Shown here: one piece after another, positions 29,491 to 40,804 of the stretch | Layout: each line of letters opens with the position of its first letter | Position numbering within the stretch: the first letter of the stretch is position 1 | Assembly (NCBI GenBank): GCA_000799755.1 | Contig: JUHI01000004.1 | Coordinates: 124,001-188,000 of the forward strand | DNA length: 64,000 nt | DNA from: Martinezella tropici | GTDB taxonomy: Bacteria > Pseudomonadota > Alphaproteobacteria > Rhizobiales > Rhizobiaceae | Direction of reading: 5' to 3' | Translations under genes and position numbers: made by a program | Notes under the pieces: model-generated | What the model was told of the DNA's origin: nothing | Seen by the model: the letters and a program-made list of their open reading frames with translations, nothing else | Databases searched by the model: none

Positions 29491-30624
29491 ATGCAGCTAC
29501 GCTCCATGTTTGCCCGCAATTACCGCTCCCTGCGCTCGATCCGCATGGATCTTGCCGATGTCAACCTGTTCATCGGCGAGAACGGTGTCGGCAAGTCCAA
29601 TCTCTATCGCTCGTTGCAGCTGGTGCAGGCGGCGGTTCGCGGCCGGCTCGCGCATGAAATCTCCAGCGAAGGCGGCATGTTCTCGGCCATGTGGTCTGGC
29701 AAGCGGCGTTCTCACGAGTCGCCTCGCATCCGCTTCGATGTCGAGCTGCTCGATATGGAGCGGGCGGCGACCTTCCGCTACTGGATCGAGGCCGGCATGC
29801 GGCCGCCAGGTGCTGCCGGTTTCTCGCTCGAGCCCGAAATCAAGGCCGAGGAGCTTTCGTTCGAGGGCGGGCGTCGGCCGGTGACGATGATGAAGCGCGA
29901 AGGGGCCGGCATTTCGGTGCGCGGGGAGACCGGCCGCATGGAGGCCTATCGCGAGCAGGCTTTGCCTTCGGAAACCGCGATCGCGCTGCTCGGCGATGCC
30001 GGACATTATCCGGAAATCGGCACCTTCCGCCGCGCCGTCGACGCCTGGCGGTTCTTTCATGGTTTTCGCACCGATCGCGGTTCGCCGCTGCGCGCGCCGT
30101 GTCTGGCGGTGACGTCGCCGATGCTGGATGAGGATGGCGCCAATATTGCCGCCGTTTTCGCCACGCTTGCGCATATTCGCGGAGATACGGTCGAGCTCGA
30201 CCGGGTGATTGCCACTGCCCTCGGCGGGGCGCGGCTCGTCGTGCCAGCGCCGGAGGAAACGGCAGATTTCGGGCTGATGTTGCCCGAGTTTCCCAACCGC
30301 GTTTTCCAGCCGCGCGAATTATCGGACGGCCAGATCCGCTTCCTTGGCCTTGCCGCCGCCCTGATGTCCTATCGACTACCGCCGCTGATCGCGCTCAACG
30401 AGCCGGAGGCGAGCTTGCATCCCGATATGCTGCGGCCGCTTGCCGATATGATCGCGCAGGCGGCAAAGACGAGCCAGATCTGGATCGTCACCCATTCCGA
30501 GGTTCTTGCTCAGGCCGTGCGTGAACGCTGCGGGGCAAAACCGCGCCGTGTCATCCGCGAGGACGGTTCCACTTGGATCGACGGCATGCGGCTGACCGGT
30601 GTGATCGACGATGAGGACGAATAG
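29491..30624 (+). CDS. RecF/SMC-like AAA ATPase
   Basis: About 377 aa from ATG 29491; a TTG at 29461 and ATG at 29506 are alternatives. Seen: FARNYRSLRSIRMDLADVNLFIGENGVGKSN with Walker A GENGVGKS near 27-34, an ABC-type signature ELSDGQIRFL, Walker B LIALNEPEASLHPDML with Asn in place of the usual Asp but Glu kept, and the H-loop IWIVTHSEVLAQAV. The coiled-coil insertion is short, so it is a single-protein AAA_21-type ATPase rather than a true SMC or RecN. No TOPRIM nuclease domain. Cellular role unknown. Confidence 0.82.
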   Translation: MQLRSMFARNYRSLRSIRMDLADVNLFIGENGVGKSNLYRSLQLVQAAVRGRLAHEISSEGGMFSAMWSGKRRSHESPRIRFDVELLDMERAATFRYWIEAGMRPPGAAGFSLEPEIKAEELSFEGGRRPVTMMKREGAGISVRGETGRMEAYREQALPSETAIALLGDAGHYPEIGTFRRAVDAWRFFHGFRTDRGSPLRAPCLAVTSPMLDEDGANIAAVFATLAHIRGDTVELDRVIATALGGARLVVPAPEETADFGLMLPEFPNRVFQPRELSDGQIRFLGLAAALMSYRLPPLIALNEPEASLHPDMLRPLADMIAQAAKTSQIWIVTHSEVLAQAVRERCGAKPRRVIREDGSTWIDGMRLTGVIDDEDE

Positions 30625-30685
30625 CGGCCATCCGGCGGCACTCTCATTTTTTAGACATGGAAGCATCCCAAAAGGAATTTTTGAA

Positions 30686-31381
30686 ATGACCTCTTTGAGC
30701 AGAGCCGCCGTGCTGACCGACCTAGCTGCCATGATCGCGAGCGTTGACTTGGCGCGGCCGATTCGTGTCGCTGTCGACGGCCGTACGGCGTCGGGCAAGA
30801 CGACGCTGGCGAACGAACTGGCCGAATGTCTGAAGTCCAGCGGACGAGATATCATCCGCACGTCGATCGATGGTTTTCATCGGTCGAAGGTTGAGCGCTA
30901 TGCGCGCGGTCGACATTCCGCCGAGGGTTATTACCACGATGCGCGCGATCTTCCAGCGATTAATGCCCTGCTTCTGAAGCCCCTGGGGCCGGGCGGCGAT
31001 CGATGGTATCGCACGGCCTCCTTCGATCTGCACAATGACGTGCCGATTAAACAGGACCCGCAATTGGCGCCAGCCAACGCGATCCTCATCGTCGACGGGA
31101 CCTTCCTTCAGCGGCCGGAGCTGCGCGAAGGCTGGGACCTCGCCATCTTCGCCGAAACCTCGGAGCATGTATCCGAGCAGCGCGGCATTGCGCGCGACAC
31201 CCAGCTTCTGGGCGGAACGGAGACGACCCGCCAACTCTACGCCGACCGATACCGGCCGGCCTTTGCGCTTTATGAAAGCCTAGCCGCACCGGCTCTCGCT
31301 GCCGATGCGATTATCAATAATGACGATTTTGACCGGCCCAAGCTCCGGATTCGCGAAGGTGGCAGGCTGTCTGCGGTATAG
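30686..31381 (+). CDS. Uridine kinase-like P-loop NTPase
   Basis: About 231 aa from ATG 30686, which follows AAGGAA by 8 nt; an in-frame ATG at 30611 would overlap the previous gene. Seen: Walker A GRTASGKT (32-39), SIDGFHRSKVERYARGR, YYHDARDLPAINALLLKPLGPGGDRWYRTA and AILIVDGTFLQRPELREGWD, then a lid-like RDTQLLGG segment. This is the uridine kinase/phosphoribulokinase superfamily. The DGFH motif fits nucleoside kinases, but the natural substrate is not determined by sequence. Confidence 0.82.
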   Translation: MTSLSRAAVLTDLAAMIASVDLARPIRVAVDGRTASGKTTLANELAECLKSSGRDIIRTSIDGFHRSKVERYARGRHSAEGYYHDARDLPAINALLLKPLGPGGDRWYRTASFDLHNDVPIKQDPQLAPANAILIVDGTFLQRPELREGWDLAIFAETSEHVSEQRGIARDTQLLGGTETTRQLYADRYRPAFALYESLAAPALAADAIINNDDFDRPKLRIREGGRLSAV

Positions 31382-31530
31382 CGAAATCTCTGAAATTCAC
31401 GCAATCCGGTAGCAGATGCCACGTTCGGCATAGAGGTAATCACGGCAACTTTGCGCCACAAGCGGTCATCTACCCGGTTCGGATGTTTCGCCGGCAACTT
31501 TAGGGCCATGGTTACGCGTTATCAGCTCTT

Positions 31531-32160
31531 CTACAGGTTGAATGCGGAGCGGATGCCGTCAACTACGAACTGGATCGAAAGCGCCGCCAAGAGAACGCCG
31601 AGCAAACGAGTAAGCAGTACACGACCGCTGGCCCCGAGCACTCGGTCGACCTTCTGTGCCAGGAAAAGCGCAGCGACGACGAATCCCATCACGACAGCAA
31701 TAACGGCTATCAACTCAAGTTTTCCGGCTATTCCGTCCAGTGTTCCCGCAATCAGCACTGTCGCGGACAAAGCACCCGGCCCGGCGACGAGCGGGATCGC
31801 GATTGGAAACACCGCAAGGTGATGCAGGTGTTCCTTGGTAATGGCAGCGTCACTGCTGCGCGATCTACGTTGCTGGCGGAATTCGAAGATCATTTCAAAA
31901 GCGATCGTCAGCAGCATCAGGCCGCCTGCAATACGAAACGCGCCCATCGATATGCCGAGCGTTTGAAGGATGCTCGCACCGAAGAGGGCAAATGTAGTCA
32001 AGATGCCGAAAGCGATGACCACGCCGCGGGTTGCAACCAGCTTACGTTGCTGGCGCGTCATGCCGTGCGTTACGCCGAGGAAAAGCGGCGCAAGGCCTGG
32101 CGGATCGACAGCCACCAACAAAGTGGTAAAGGCGTGAAGGATTGAACTAAAGCTTGTCAC
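31531..32160 (-). CDS. MarC family integral membrane protein
   Basis: About 209 aa from GTG 32160, with GAAGGAGG ideally placed 5 nt upstream; an earlier GTG at 32175 lies inside that ribosome binding site and is rejected. Six hydrophobic helices. Seen: TLLVAVDPPGLAPLFLGVT at the start, FGILTTFALFGASIL, FRIAGGLMLLTIAFEMIF, then after a basic cytoplasmic loop FPIAIPLVAGPGALSATVLI (the conserved P-x-A-x-P-L-x-A-G-P-G), and a final TRLLGVLLAALSIQFVVDGI. MarC/UPF0056 proteins are of unknown transport function; the multiple-antibiotic-resistance name is historical. Confidence 0.92.
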   Translation of the reverse strand: MTSFSSILHAFTTLLVAVDPPGLAPLFLGVTHGMTRQQRKLVATRGVVIAFGILTTFALFGASILQTLGISMGAFRIAGGLMLLTIAFEMIFEFRQQRRSRSSDAAITKEHLHHLAVFPIAIPLVAGPGALSATVLIAGTLDGIAGKLELIAVIAVVMGFVVAALFLAQKVDRVLGASGRVLLTRLLGVLLAALSIQFVVDGIRSAFNL

Positions 32161-32807
32161 GCGTGCCTCCTTCACGTCGGCGTAGAAAGTCTGTCGATGC
32201 TCCGCAACCCCAGACCTCGGGAGACCAGAGGCTTCTATCGGTCACGGCTTGGTTCTGCCATTTGGGATTCTTAACCAAGCATCACGCCAAGAAGGCCGAT
32301 TGTGTCGAAACGGGCCCATCACGCTAGGCAAGCAGAGGTATGGCGCCCGTTCGTTGCGCGAGTGACGGTGATCAACCGTCCTGAATTCTCGGTCTGCCAA
32401 CTTGGCGTCGGTATGTTTCAAGAGGTACCGTGCTCTTGGTTGGCCATACATAGCGTCATTTCCTTCGGGCATTCGTGCGCTGTCGATGGACATGAGGTTC
32501 CATTTCGCGGTGCCGCGCCCAGCCTAACGACGACCTCATAGTTTTTCGATTGGGAACGGCTCTTGCAGAAATAGGAAAAGGATAAAGCCATCAGCCGACC
32601 TGAGCTCCCCGTAAAGGATGCCTGTCAGGCGGCTTGAGGGGCGTCCAATCCGGCGAAAGCCATTGTTTCGGCGCGATAGTGGTCGCTGGTGGTGCTGCTA
32701 GATGGGGCCGGATATTCAGGGCGGCTTCTAAATTGTCGGCATTTGCGAGCGTCCCTCGCTCACTCCCGGGTTTCCTTTTGTTCCCGTCCGGGGCATGGTC
32801 TGGCGCA
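32161..32807. other. Long non-coding interval between marC and priA
   Basis: About 650 bp with no gene I can support. Short open frames occur on both strands (for example 32302-32541 plus and 32242-32493 minus), but they overlap each other, have no recognisable domain and lack the third-position GC bias of the surroundings. Base composition is more even than in flanking genes. It may be a decayed gene region. The priA promoter should be within its right part. Confidence 0.5.
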
Positions 32808-35039
32808 ATGAGCAAAGATTCTTCCGATCTGTTCGGTGCGCTTTTCGAGGCGGCGCCCGCAAAGCCTGTGATGAGCCGTACGGTTCCCGTTCTCGTGCCG
32901 ATGCCGGCGCCGAGGGCCTATTCCTATGCCGTGCCCGAGGGCATGGCGGTCGAGCCGGGGTCGGTCGTGCAGGTGCCGCTCGGGCCGCGGCAGGTCATCG
33001 GCGTCGTCTGGGATGGCGACGATGATGGCGGGGTCGATCCGAAGAAGCTTCGGCCGATCAGCCATGTGTTCGATTGCCCGCCGCTCGGCAAGCATATGCG
33101 CGATTTCGTCGACTGGGTTGCCACCTACACGCTGTCGCCTCCCGGGCTTGTGGCGCGCATGGCGCTTCGGGCGCCGGCTGCTTTCGATCCCGAACCGATG
33201 GTGGAGGGCCTGCGCTTTATTGGCGGCCAGCCCGAGCGTCTGACGCCGGCTCGCACCAAGGTGATGGAGATTGCCGCCGATGGGCTTTCCTGGACGCGGA
33301 TCGGCTTGGCGCATGCGGCCGGCGTTTCCACCAGCGTCGTCGACGGGCTGATCTCGCAGGGCATCTTCGAGACCATCTTCCTGCCGCCGCCGCCCGTGGT
33401 CGCCAGGCCCGATCCGGAATTTACCGCCTCGCGGCTGCAGGGGCCGCAAAAGGATGCGGCTGACGAGATCCTGGCCGATGTACGCAAGGGCGAGTTTGCG
33501 GTTTCGCTGATCGACGGCGTCACCGGTTCCGGCAAGACCGAGGTCTATTTCGAGGCCATCGCTGAAACGCTAAGACGTGGCAAGCAGGTGCTGATCCTGT
33601 TGCCGGAGATCGCGCTGACGGCAAGCTTTCTCGAGCGTTTTCAGGATCGCTTCGGCGCCAAGCCGGCCGAATGGCATTCCGACCTCGCACCGAAAATGCG
33701 CGAAAAGGTCTGGCGACAGGCTGTGACGGGTGAAGTGCGCGTGGTTGCCGGTGCGCGGTCCGCTCTCTTCCTGCCTTTCGAGGATCTCGGGCTGATCATC
33801 GTCGACGAAGAGCATGATCCTGCCTACAAGCAGGAGGATCGCGTCTATTATAATGCGCGTGATATGGCCGTGGTGCGCGGCCGCATCGGCGATTTTCCGG
33901 TCGTGCTGGTGTCGGCGACGCCTTCGGTCGAAAGCCAGGTCAACGGTCAAAGCGGGCGCTACACGACAATCCATCTGCCGACGCGCTTTGGCGATGCGGC
34001 ACTTCCGGATCTGCATCTGATCGACATGCGCCGGCACGCGCCGGAGCGCGGCGGCTTCCTGTCGCCTGTCATGATCCGCGCGATCGGCAAGACGGTCGCC
34101 AAGGGCGAACAGGCACTGCTGTTCCTCAACAGGCGCGGCTATGCGCCGCTGACGCTTTGCCGGGTCTGCGGCCACCGCTTTCAGTGCCCGCAATGTTCGA
34201 GCTGGCTGGTGGAGCACCGGTTCCGCGGCCAGATCCAGTGCCATCAATGCGGCTATGCCGAGCGCACGCCGGAGGCCTGCCCCGAATGCGGCACGTTCGA
34301 TCATCTCGTTGCCTGCGGGCCGGGCGTCGAGCGCATCGCCGAGGAGGTGGAGCGGCACTTCCCCGAGGCGCGGACGATCGTGCTCTCCTCCGACATCATG
34401 GGTGGCGTCAAGCGGTTGCGGCTGGAGCTCGATGCGATCGCCAAGGGCGAGGCCGATATCGTCATCGGCACACAGCTCGTCGCCAAGGGGCACAATTTCC
34501 CGCTGATGACGCTGGTCGGCATTGTCGATGCGGATCTTGGCCTGGCGAATGGCGACCCGCGCGCCGCCGAACGCACATTCCAGCTGCTGTCGCAGGTGAC
34601 GGGACGCGCCGGGCGGACCGGTCTGAAAAGCCACGGATTGCTGCAGACCTACCAGCCGCAGCATCCCGTCATGCAGGCGATCGTTTCGGGCGATGCCAGC
34701 GCCTTTTACGAGCGCGAGATTTCCGAGCGGGAGAGGGCCATATTGCCTCCCTTCGGCCGGCTCGCCTCGATCATCGTCTCGGCCGATACCAGGCAGGATG
34801 CCGAGACCCATGCACGCGGCATGCGCAATGCGGCGCCGCAAGTCACCGGCATTTCGGTGCTCGGCCCGGCCGAAGCGCCGATCGCGCTGGTGCGCGGCCG
34901 CCACCGCTTCCGCCTGCTCGTGCACGGCCGGCGCAATTCCGACATGCAAGGTTTTCTGCGGGCCATGCTGGCGCAGTCGCCGAAGGAGCGCGGTTCGGTG
35001 CAGGTCCAGCTCGATATCGATCCGCAAAGCTTTCTGTGA
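32808..35039 (+). CDS. priA: Primosomal replication restart helicase PriA
   Basis: About 743 aa from ATG 32808 (MSKDSSDLFGALFEAAPAKP); upstream in-frame codons extend it but lack PriA similarity. Domains: N-terminal 3' DNA-binding domain (RTVPVLVPMPAPRAYSYAVPEG), winged helix, then helicase with Walker A GVTGSGKTE, DEEH box VDEEHDPAYKQ, SATPSVESQ. A zinc-binding region of paired Cys follows (CRVCGHRFQCPQC, CHQCGYAERTPEACPEC), then GTQLVAKGHNFP and GRAGRTG motifs. PriA reloads the replicative helicase at stalled forks. Location just upstream of the atp cluster is typical for Rhizobiales. Confidence 0.95.
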   Translation: MSKDSSDLFGALFEAAPAKPVMSRTVPVLVPMPAPRAYSYAVPEGMAVEPGSVVQVPLGPRQVIGVVWDGDDDGGVDPKKLRPISHVFDCPPLGKHMRDFVDWVATYTLSPPGLVARMALRAPAAFDPEPMVEGLRFIGGQPERLTPARTKVMEIAADGLSWTRIGLAHAAGVSTSVVDGLISQGIFETIFLPPPPVVARPDPEFTASRLQGPQKDAADEILADVRKGEFAVSLIDGVTGSGKTEVYFEAIAETLRRGKQVLILLPEIALTASFLERFQDRFGAKPAEWHSDLAPKMREKVWRQAVTGEVRVVAGARSALFLPFEDLGLIIVDEEHDPAYKQEDRVYYNARDMAVVRGRIGDFPVVLVSATPSVESQVNGQSGRYTTIHLPTRFGDAALPDLHLIDMRRHAPERGGFLSPVMIRAIGKTVAKGEQALLFLNRRGYAPLTLCRVCGHRFQCPQCSSWLVEHRFRGQIQCHQCGYAERTPEACPECGTFDHLVACGPGVERIAEEVERHFPEARTIVLSSDIMGGVKRLRLELDAIAKGEADIVIGTQLVAKGHNFPLMTLVGIVDADLGLANGDPRAAERTFQLLSQVTGRAGRTGLKSHGLLQTYQPQHPVMQAIVSGDASAFYEREISERERAILPPFGRLASIIVSADTRQDAETHARGMRNAAPQVTGISVLGPAEAPIALVRGRHRFRLLVHGRRNSDMQGFLRAMLAQSPKERGSVQVQLDIDPQSFL

Positions 35040-35149
35040 TTGACGCGGCAGATAGCTTGACTGCGCCTTCCCCTTGCAACGCGGATCATGCCATAAGTCG
35101 GCCGTCTAAATTGCGCGATTTGCGCGCCGGCTGATTTTGAAGGCGACCG

Positions 35150-35533
35150 ATGGAGCTTTATTTTCCAACCGAATTCGGCGAGCGGCTTGCCTACTGTTCG
35201 GCCGCGGTCACGGCGCTGATCGGCCTCTTCCTGATGTTTGCGCCGGGTTACACCTACCGATTCCTCAAGCTGCAGGTGAAGGAAGGGCGCTCCGAGGCCT
35301 ATGCCGAGGCACGTTCGGCCGGCGGTTTCATGCTGGGCTTCGGGCTGATGGCGATCCTGCTCGCGCAGCCGATGATCTATCTCGCGCTCGGGGCCTCCTT
35401 CGGGGTCGCGGCGTTCGGTCGCATCCTCTCGCTCATGTCCGATCGTGGCAGCATATTTTTGAGTCTTCTTCTTCTGGTTGTGCAGGCTATACTGGCTGCG
35501 CTACCTTTTCTGTATGGGCTCGGCTATATTTAA
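35150..35533 (+). CDS. Small integral membrane protein of unknown function
   Basis: 127 aa with about four hydrophobic segments (roughly 15-32, 59-76, 78-92, 103-125). Seen: FGERLAYCSAAVTALIGLFLMFAPGYTYRFL and EARSAGGFMLGFGLMAILLAQPMIYLALG (both shown only as key stretches). I do not recognise a named function; DUF4345-like proteins have a similar size and layout. It is placed 110 bp after priA and before the atpH promoter region, with coding-type codon bias. Confidence 0.68.
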   Translation: MELYFPTEFGERLAYCSAAVTALIGLFLMFAPGYTYRFLKLQVKEGRSEAYAEARSAGGFMLGFGLMAILLAQPMIYLALGASFGVAAFGRILSLMSDRGSIFLSLLLLVVQAILAALPFLYGLGYI

Positions 35534-35795
35534 GCCGAAAACAGCTCCGGTAAGGGCATTTTCGCCCGCGCTATCCCCATGGTTTTTGAATTTTGACATC
35601 ATAAATTTGCCCGAATGGCGTATTCGTCGAATACGCGTGTTGCGAGTCTCAATATCCTATGTTAGACGAACCCCGAATTTCGGATGAGGCGGGAGAGCAC
35701 TCCTGCTGATTTCTGGGGGAAATCAAAACGAATTCAAGGACATATCGCTTCCGTCACCCGGAAGTCTGGTTCTTGGGTTGAAATCAGGGAATTTT
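35534..35795 (+). promoter_or_regulatory. Probable atp operon promoter region
   Basis: 262-bp AT-enriched gap upstream of atpH. A TTGACA occurs at 35593-35598 but no well-spaced -10 is obvious. A perfect 17-bp palindrome, CGTATTCG-T-CGAATACG, lies at 35619-35635. The start of the long atp leader probably falls just downstream. Confidence 0.5.
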
Positions 35796-36362
35796 GTGCC
35801 CGTGGCAGACACATCCCAGCATGTTTCTGGCGTTGCAGAACGATATGCCTCGTCGCTGTTCGAATTGGCCCTTGAAGAGGGTGCCGTACCGGCAGTGACC
35901 GCCGATCTCGATCGGTTCCAAGCCATGCTTGACGAAAGCGAAGATCTGAAGCGATTCGTCCTCAGCCCGGTCTTTTCGGCTGAAGAGCAGGTCGGTGCGA
36001 TTGAAGCGCTGGCGAAGAAAGCCGGCTTTGGCGCCTATGTCACCAATTTTCTGAAGCTTGTGGCCAGCAACCGGCGCCTTTTTGCGCTGCCGGGCATGAT
36101 CAAGGCTTTCCGCATCATCGCCGCCCAGCATCGCGGCGAGATTTCCGCCGAGGTAACCTCGGCCCATGCGCTCACTCAGGCGCAGGAAGATGAATTGAAG
36201 GCGGCGCTGAAGGGCGTCACCGGCAAGGACGTGGCAATTGCCGTCACGGTCGATCCGTCGATCCTTGGCGGCCTGATCGTCAAGGTCGGTTCGCGTCAGA
36301 TCGATACGTCCCTTCGCACCAAACTCTCCACCCTTAAGCTTGCATTGAAAGAGGTCGGCTGA
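35796..36362 (+). CDS. atpH: ATP synthase F1 delta subunit
   Basis: 188 aa from GTG 35796 (read as [25 protein letters not shown] in two parts); AGGGA sits 5 nt upstream, so the TTG at 35778 is rejected. It links the F1 head to the b-subunit stator. Seen: [17 protein letters not shown] at the N-terminus and [20 protein letters not shown] at the C-terminus, the OSCP/delta signature. The stop overlaps the atpA ATG by one base. The operon holds F1 genes only; F0 genes are elsewhere, as usual in Rhizobiales. Confidence 0.97.
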   Translation: MPVADTSQHVSGVAERYASSLFELALEEGAVPAVTADLDRFQAMLDESEDLKRFVLSPVFSAEEQVGAIEALAKKAGFGAYVTNFLKLVASNRRLFALPGMIKAFRIIAAQHRGEISAEVTSAHALTQAQEDELKAALKGVTGKDVAIAVTVDPSILGGLIVKVGSRQIDTSLRTKLSTLKLALKEVG

Positions 36363-37891
36363 TGGATATCCGCGCAGCGGAAATTTCCGCAATTCTGAAA
36401 GATCAGATCAAAAACTTCGGCAAGGAAGCTGAAGTCTCCGAAGTCGGCCAGGTTCTCTCCGTCGGTGACGGTATCGCCCGCGTCTACGGTCTGGACAATG
36501 TTCAGGCCGGCGAAATGGTCGAATTCCCCGGCGGCATCCGCGGCATGGCGCTGAACCTCGAATCAGACAACGTCGGTGTCGTTATTTTCGGATCCGACCG
36601 TGACATCAAGGAAGGCGACACCGTCAAGCGCACCGGCGCGATCGTGGACGTTCCGGTCGGTCCGGAACTGCTCGGCCGCGTTGTTGACGCGCTCGGCAAC
36701 CCGATCGACGGCAAGGGCCCGATCAACGCGACCCGCCGTTCGCGCGTCGACGTGAAGGCTCCGGGCATCATTCCGCGCAAGTCGGTTCATGAGCCGATGT
36801 CGACCGGTCTCAAGGCCATCGACGCTCTGATCCCGGTTGGCCGCGGCCAGCGCGAGCTCGTCATCGGCGACCGCCAGACCGGCAAGACCGCCATCATTCT
36901 CGACACGATCCTGAACCAGAAGGCCATCCACGATGCCGGTCCGGACAGCGAAAAGCTGTACTGCGTCTACGTCGCCGTCGGCCAGAAGCGTTCGACCGTT
37001 GCCCAGTTCGTCAAGGTGCTCGAAGAGCGCGGTGCACTGAAGTACTCGATCATCGTTGCCGCGACCGCTTCCGATCCGGCTCCGATGCAGTTCCTGGCTC
37101 CGTTCGCCGGTTGCGCCATGGGCGAATACTTCCGTGACAACGCTCAGCACGCCCTGATCGGCTATGACGACCTTTCCAAGCAGGCCGTTGCCTACCGTCA
37201 GATGTCGCTGCTGCTGCGCCGCCCGCCGGGCCGCGAAGCTTATCCGGGCGACGTTTTCTACCTGCATTCGCGCCTCCTCGAGCGCGCCGCCAAGATGAAC
37301 GACGAGCTGGGCGCCGGTTCGCTCACCGCTCTGCCTGTTATCGAAACGCAGGGCAACGACGTTTCGGCCTTCATTCCGACCAACGTGATCTCGATCACCG
37401 ACGGCCAGATCTTCCTCGAAACCGACCTGTTCTACCAGGGTATCCGCCCGGCCGTTAACGTCGGTCTCTCGGTTTCGCGCGTCGGTTCGTCGGCTCAGAT
37501 CAAGGCGATGAAGCAGGTTGCAGGCTCGATCAAGGGCGAACTCGCCCAGTATCGTGAAATGGCCGCCTTCGCCCAGTTTGGTTCCGACCTCGATGCCGCA
37601 ACGCAGCGCCTGCTGAACCGCGGTTCTCGCCTGACCGAACTCCTGAAGCAGCCGCAGTTCTCGCCGCTGAAGACGGAAGAGCAGGTTGCGGTGATCTTCG
37701 CCGGCGTCAACGGCTACCTCGACAAGCTGCCTGTCAACCAGGTCGGCAAGTTCGAGCAGGGCCTGCTGTCCTACCTCCGCTCGGAAGGCAAGGAAATCCT
37801 CGACACCATCCGCACCGAAAAGGCCATCAGCGACGCGACGAAGGGCAAGCTCACCGCTGCTCTCGACAGCTTCGCCAAGTCTTTCGCGTAA
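36362..37891 (+). CDS. atpA: ATP synthase F1 alpha subunit
   Basis: 509 aa, non-catalytic nucleotide-binding subunit of the alpha3beta3 ring. Seen: [20 protein letters not shown], Walker [10 protein letters not shown] near 169-177, and [23 protein letters not shown] with the family signature and Arg finger. The C-terminal helical domain is complete. It shares one base with the atpH stop, indicating translational coupling. Confidence 0.98.
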   Translation: MDIRAAEISAILKDQIKNFGKEAEVSEVGQVLSVGDGIARVYGLDNVQAGEMVEFPGGIRGMALNLESDNVGVVIFGSDRDIKEGDTVKRTGAIVDVPVGPELLGRVVDALGNPIDGKGPINATRRSRVDVKAPGIIPRKSVHEPMSTGLKAIDALIPVGRGQRELVIGDRQTGKTAIILDTILNQKAIHDAGPDSEKLYCVYVAVGQKRSTVAQFVKVLEERGALKYSIIVAATASDPAPMQFLAPFAGCAMGEYFRDNAQHALIGYDDLSKQAVAYRQMSLLLRRPPGREAYPGDVFYLHSRLLERAAKMNDELGAGSLTALPVIETQGNDVSAFIPTNVISITDGQIFLETDLFYQGIRPAVNVGLSVSRVGSSAQIKAMKQVAGSIKGELAQYREMAAFAQFGSDLDAATQRLLNRGSRLTELLKQPQFSPLKTEEQVAVIFAGVNGYLDKLPVNQVGKFEQGLLSYLRSEGKEILDTIRTEKAISDATKGKLTAALDSFAKSFA

Positions 37892-37920
37892 TCGGGCCCA
37901 AGCTCTAGGACGGACCAAGG

Positions 37921-38805
37921 ATGCCTTCACTCAAGGATCTGAAAAACCGGATCGCCTCCGTCAAGGCGACGCAGAAGATCACCAAGGCGATGAAAATGGT
38001 CGCCGCGGCGAAGCTTCGGCGTGCGCAGGAGGCGGCCGAGGCCGCCCGGCCTTACTCGCAGCGCATGGCCTCTGTTCTGGCTAACATCTCGGCAGCCGTC
38101 ACCGATGCTGACGGCGCGCCGCTGCTGATGACCGGAACCGGCAAGAGCGATGTGCATCTGCTCGTCGTCTGCACGGCCGAACGCGGCCTTTGCGGCGGCT
38201 TCAATTCGCAGATCTCGCGTTTCGCCCGCGACCATGCCCGCAAGCTGCTGGCCGAAGGCAAGACGGTGAAGATCTTCACCGTCGGCAAGAAGGGCTATGA
38301 CGTGCTTCGCCGTGAATACGCTTCGCTGATCGTCGAGCGCAAGGAATTGCGCGACGTCAAGCGCATCGGCTTCGAAAATGCCGACGCCATCGGCAAGCGC
38401 ATAATCGAAATGTTCGAAGAAGGCGAATTCGACGTCTGCACGCTGTTCTATTCCGAATTCAAGTCGGTGATCAGCCAGATCCCGACGGCGCAGCAGCTCA
38501 TCCCGGCGTCGGCTCCGGCCGTCGTCGAGGAAGATGCAGCCCACAAGGGCGCCGTCTACGAATACGAGCCGGATGCGGCTTCGATCCTCGCGGACCTGAT
38601 CCCGCGCAACATCTCCGTCCAGATCTTCCGCGCGTTGCTCGAAAACGTCGCCGGCGAGATGGGCGCTAAGATGAGTGCGATGGACAATGCGACGCGCAAT
38701 GCTGGTGAGATGATCAACAAGCTGACGCTGAACTACAACCGTCAGCGCCAGGCACAGATCACCAAGGAATTGATTGAAATCATTTCGGGCGCGGAAGCGC
38801 TCTGA
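37921..38805 (+). CDS. atpG: ATP synthase F1 gamma subunit
   Basis: 294 aa, the rotating central stalk. Seen: [32 protein letters not shown] (long N-terminal helix, shown as key residues), the conserved [10 protein letters not shown] near 88-97, and the C-terminal helix [20 protein letters not shown] followed by [22 protein letters not shown]. Full length. Positioned 29 bp after atpA and 24 bp before atpD. Confidence 0.98.
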   Translation: MPSLKDLKNRIASVKATQKITKAMKMVAAAKLRRAQEAAEAARPYSQRMASVLANISAAVTDADGAPLLMTGTGKSDVHLLVVCTAERGLCGGFNSQISRFARDHARKLLAEGKTVKIFTVGKKGYDVLRREYASLIVERKELRDVKRIGFENADAIGKRIIEMFEEGEFDVCTLFYSEFKSVISQIPTAQQLIPASAPAVVEEDAAHKGAVYEYEPDAASILADLIPRNISVQIFRALLENVAGEMGAKMSAMDNATRNAGEMINKLTLNYNRQRQAQITKELIEIISGAEAL

Positions 38806-38811
38806 GGTTAG

Positions 38812-40260
<1,449 letters not shown>

Positions 40261-40337
40261 TCAGGCCAATCCATCGGCGCGCGGCATTGCCCGCGCGCCC
40301 TTGCCTTGCGAATAAGACAATCGAGAAGTGACGGGCC

Positions 40338-40745
40338 ATGGCTGACAATTTCAATTTCGAACTGGTGTCTCCGGAGCGTCTGCTCCTGTCGGAGCAGGTC
40401 ATCGATGTCGTCATTCCCGCCAGCGAAGGCGAGATGACCGTGATGGCTCATCACGCGCCGACCATGACCACCATCAAGCCTGGTGTCGTCAAGGTGCATT
40501 CGGCTTCGGGCAAGAAGCAGGATTACGTCGTTTTCGGCGGCTTCGCCGATATCCTGCCGACGGGCTGCACGCTGCTTGCCGAATCCGCCGTTCCCGTCGA
40601 GGACATGAGCCGCGACGAACTGGAGCGCCGCATCAATGCCGCAAAGGCCGAACTCGAAGATGCCGAGCATCACGAGCACAAGTCGCGCCTCGAGCACTTC
40701 ATCATGGAACTCTCGCATCTGCGCGGCGCGATTCCGCAGGATTGA
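40338..40745 (+). CDS. atpC: ATP synthase F1 epsilon subunit
   Basis: 135 aa. N-terminal beta-sandwich FNFELVSPERLLLSEQVIDVVIPASEGEMTV (shown as key residues), with HHAPTMTTIKPGVV, then a C-terminal helical hairpin (RDELERRINAAKAELEDAEH). Regulates hydrolysis and couples gamma to the c-ring. Last gene of atpHAGDC; a strong terminator follows by 29 bp. Confidence 0.97.
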   Translation: MADNFNFELVSPERLLLSEQVIDVVIPASEGEMTVMAHHAPTMTTIKPGVVKVHSASGKKQDYVVFGGFADILPTGCTLLAESAVPVEDMSRDELERRINAAKAELEDAEHHEHKSRLEHFIMELSHLRGAIPQD

Positions 40746-40773
40746 TGCCATCCTGGCTCCGATGAATGAGACG

Positions 40774-40800
40774 AAAGCGGTCCTATGGGCCGCTTTTTTT
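40774..40800 (+). terminator. Rho-independent terminator of the atp operon
   Basis: AAGCGG-T-CC pairs with GG-G-CCGCTT around a TAT loop, followed directly by seven or more T residues. Strong stem plus T run makes this the clearest intrinsic terminator in the window. Confidence 0.9.
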
Positions 40801-40804
40801 GTTT

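Noticed and set aside
32302..32541. 79-codon plus-strand frame upstream of priA
   Set aside because: A minus-strand frame covers the same bases, neither has domain similarity, and codon use does not show the local third-position GC bias.
35593..35598. TTGACA as -35 of the atp promoter
   Set aside because: No acceptable -10 hexamer occurs 16-18 bp downstream, so the promoter position is left undetermined.
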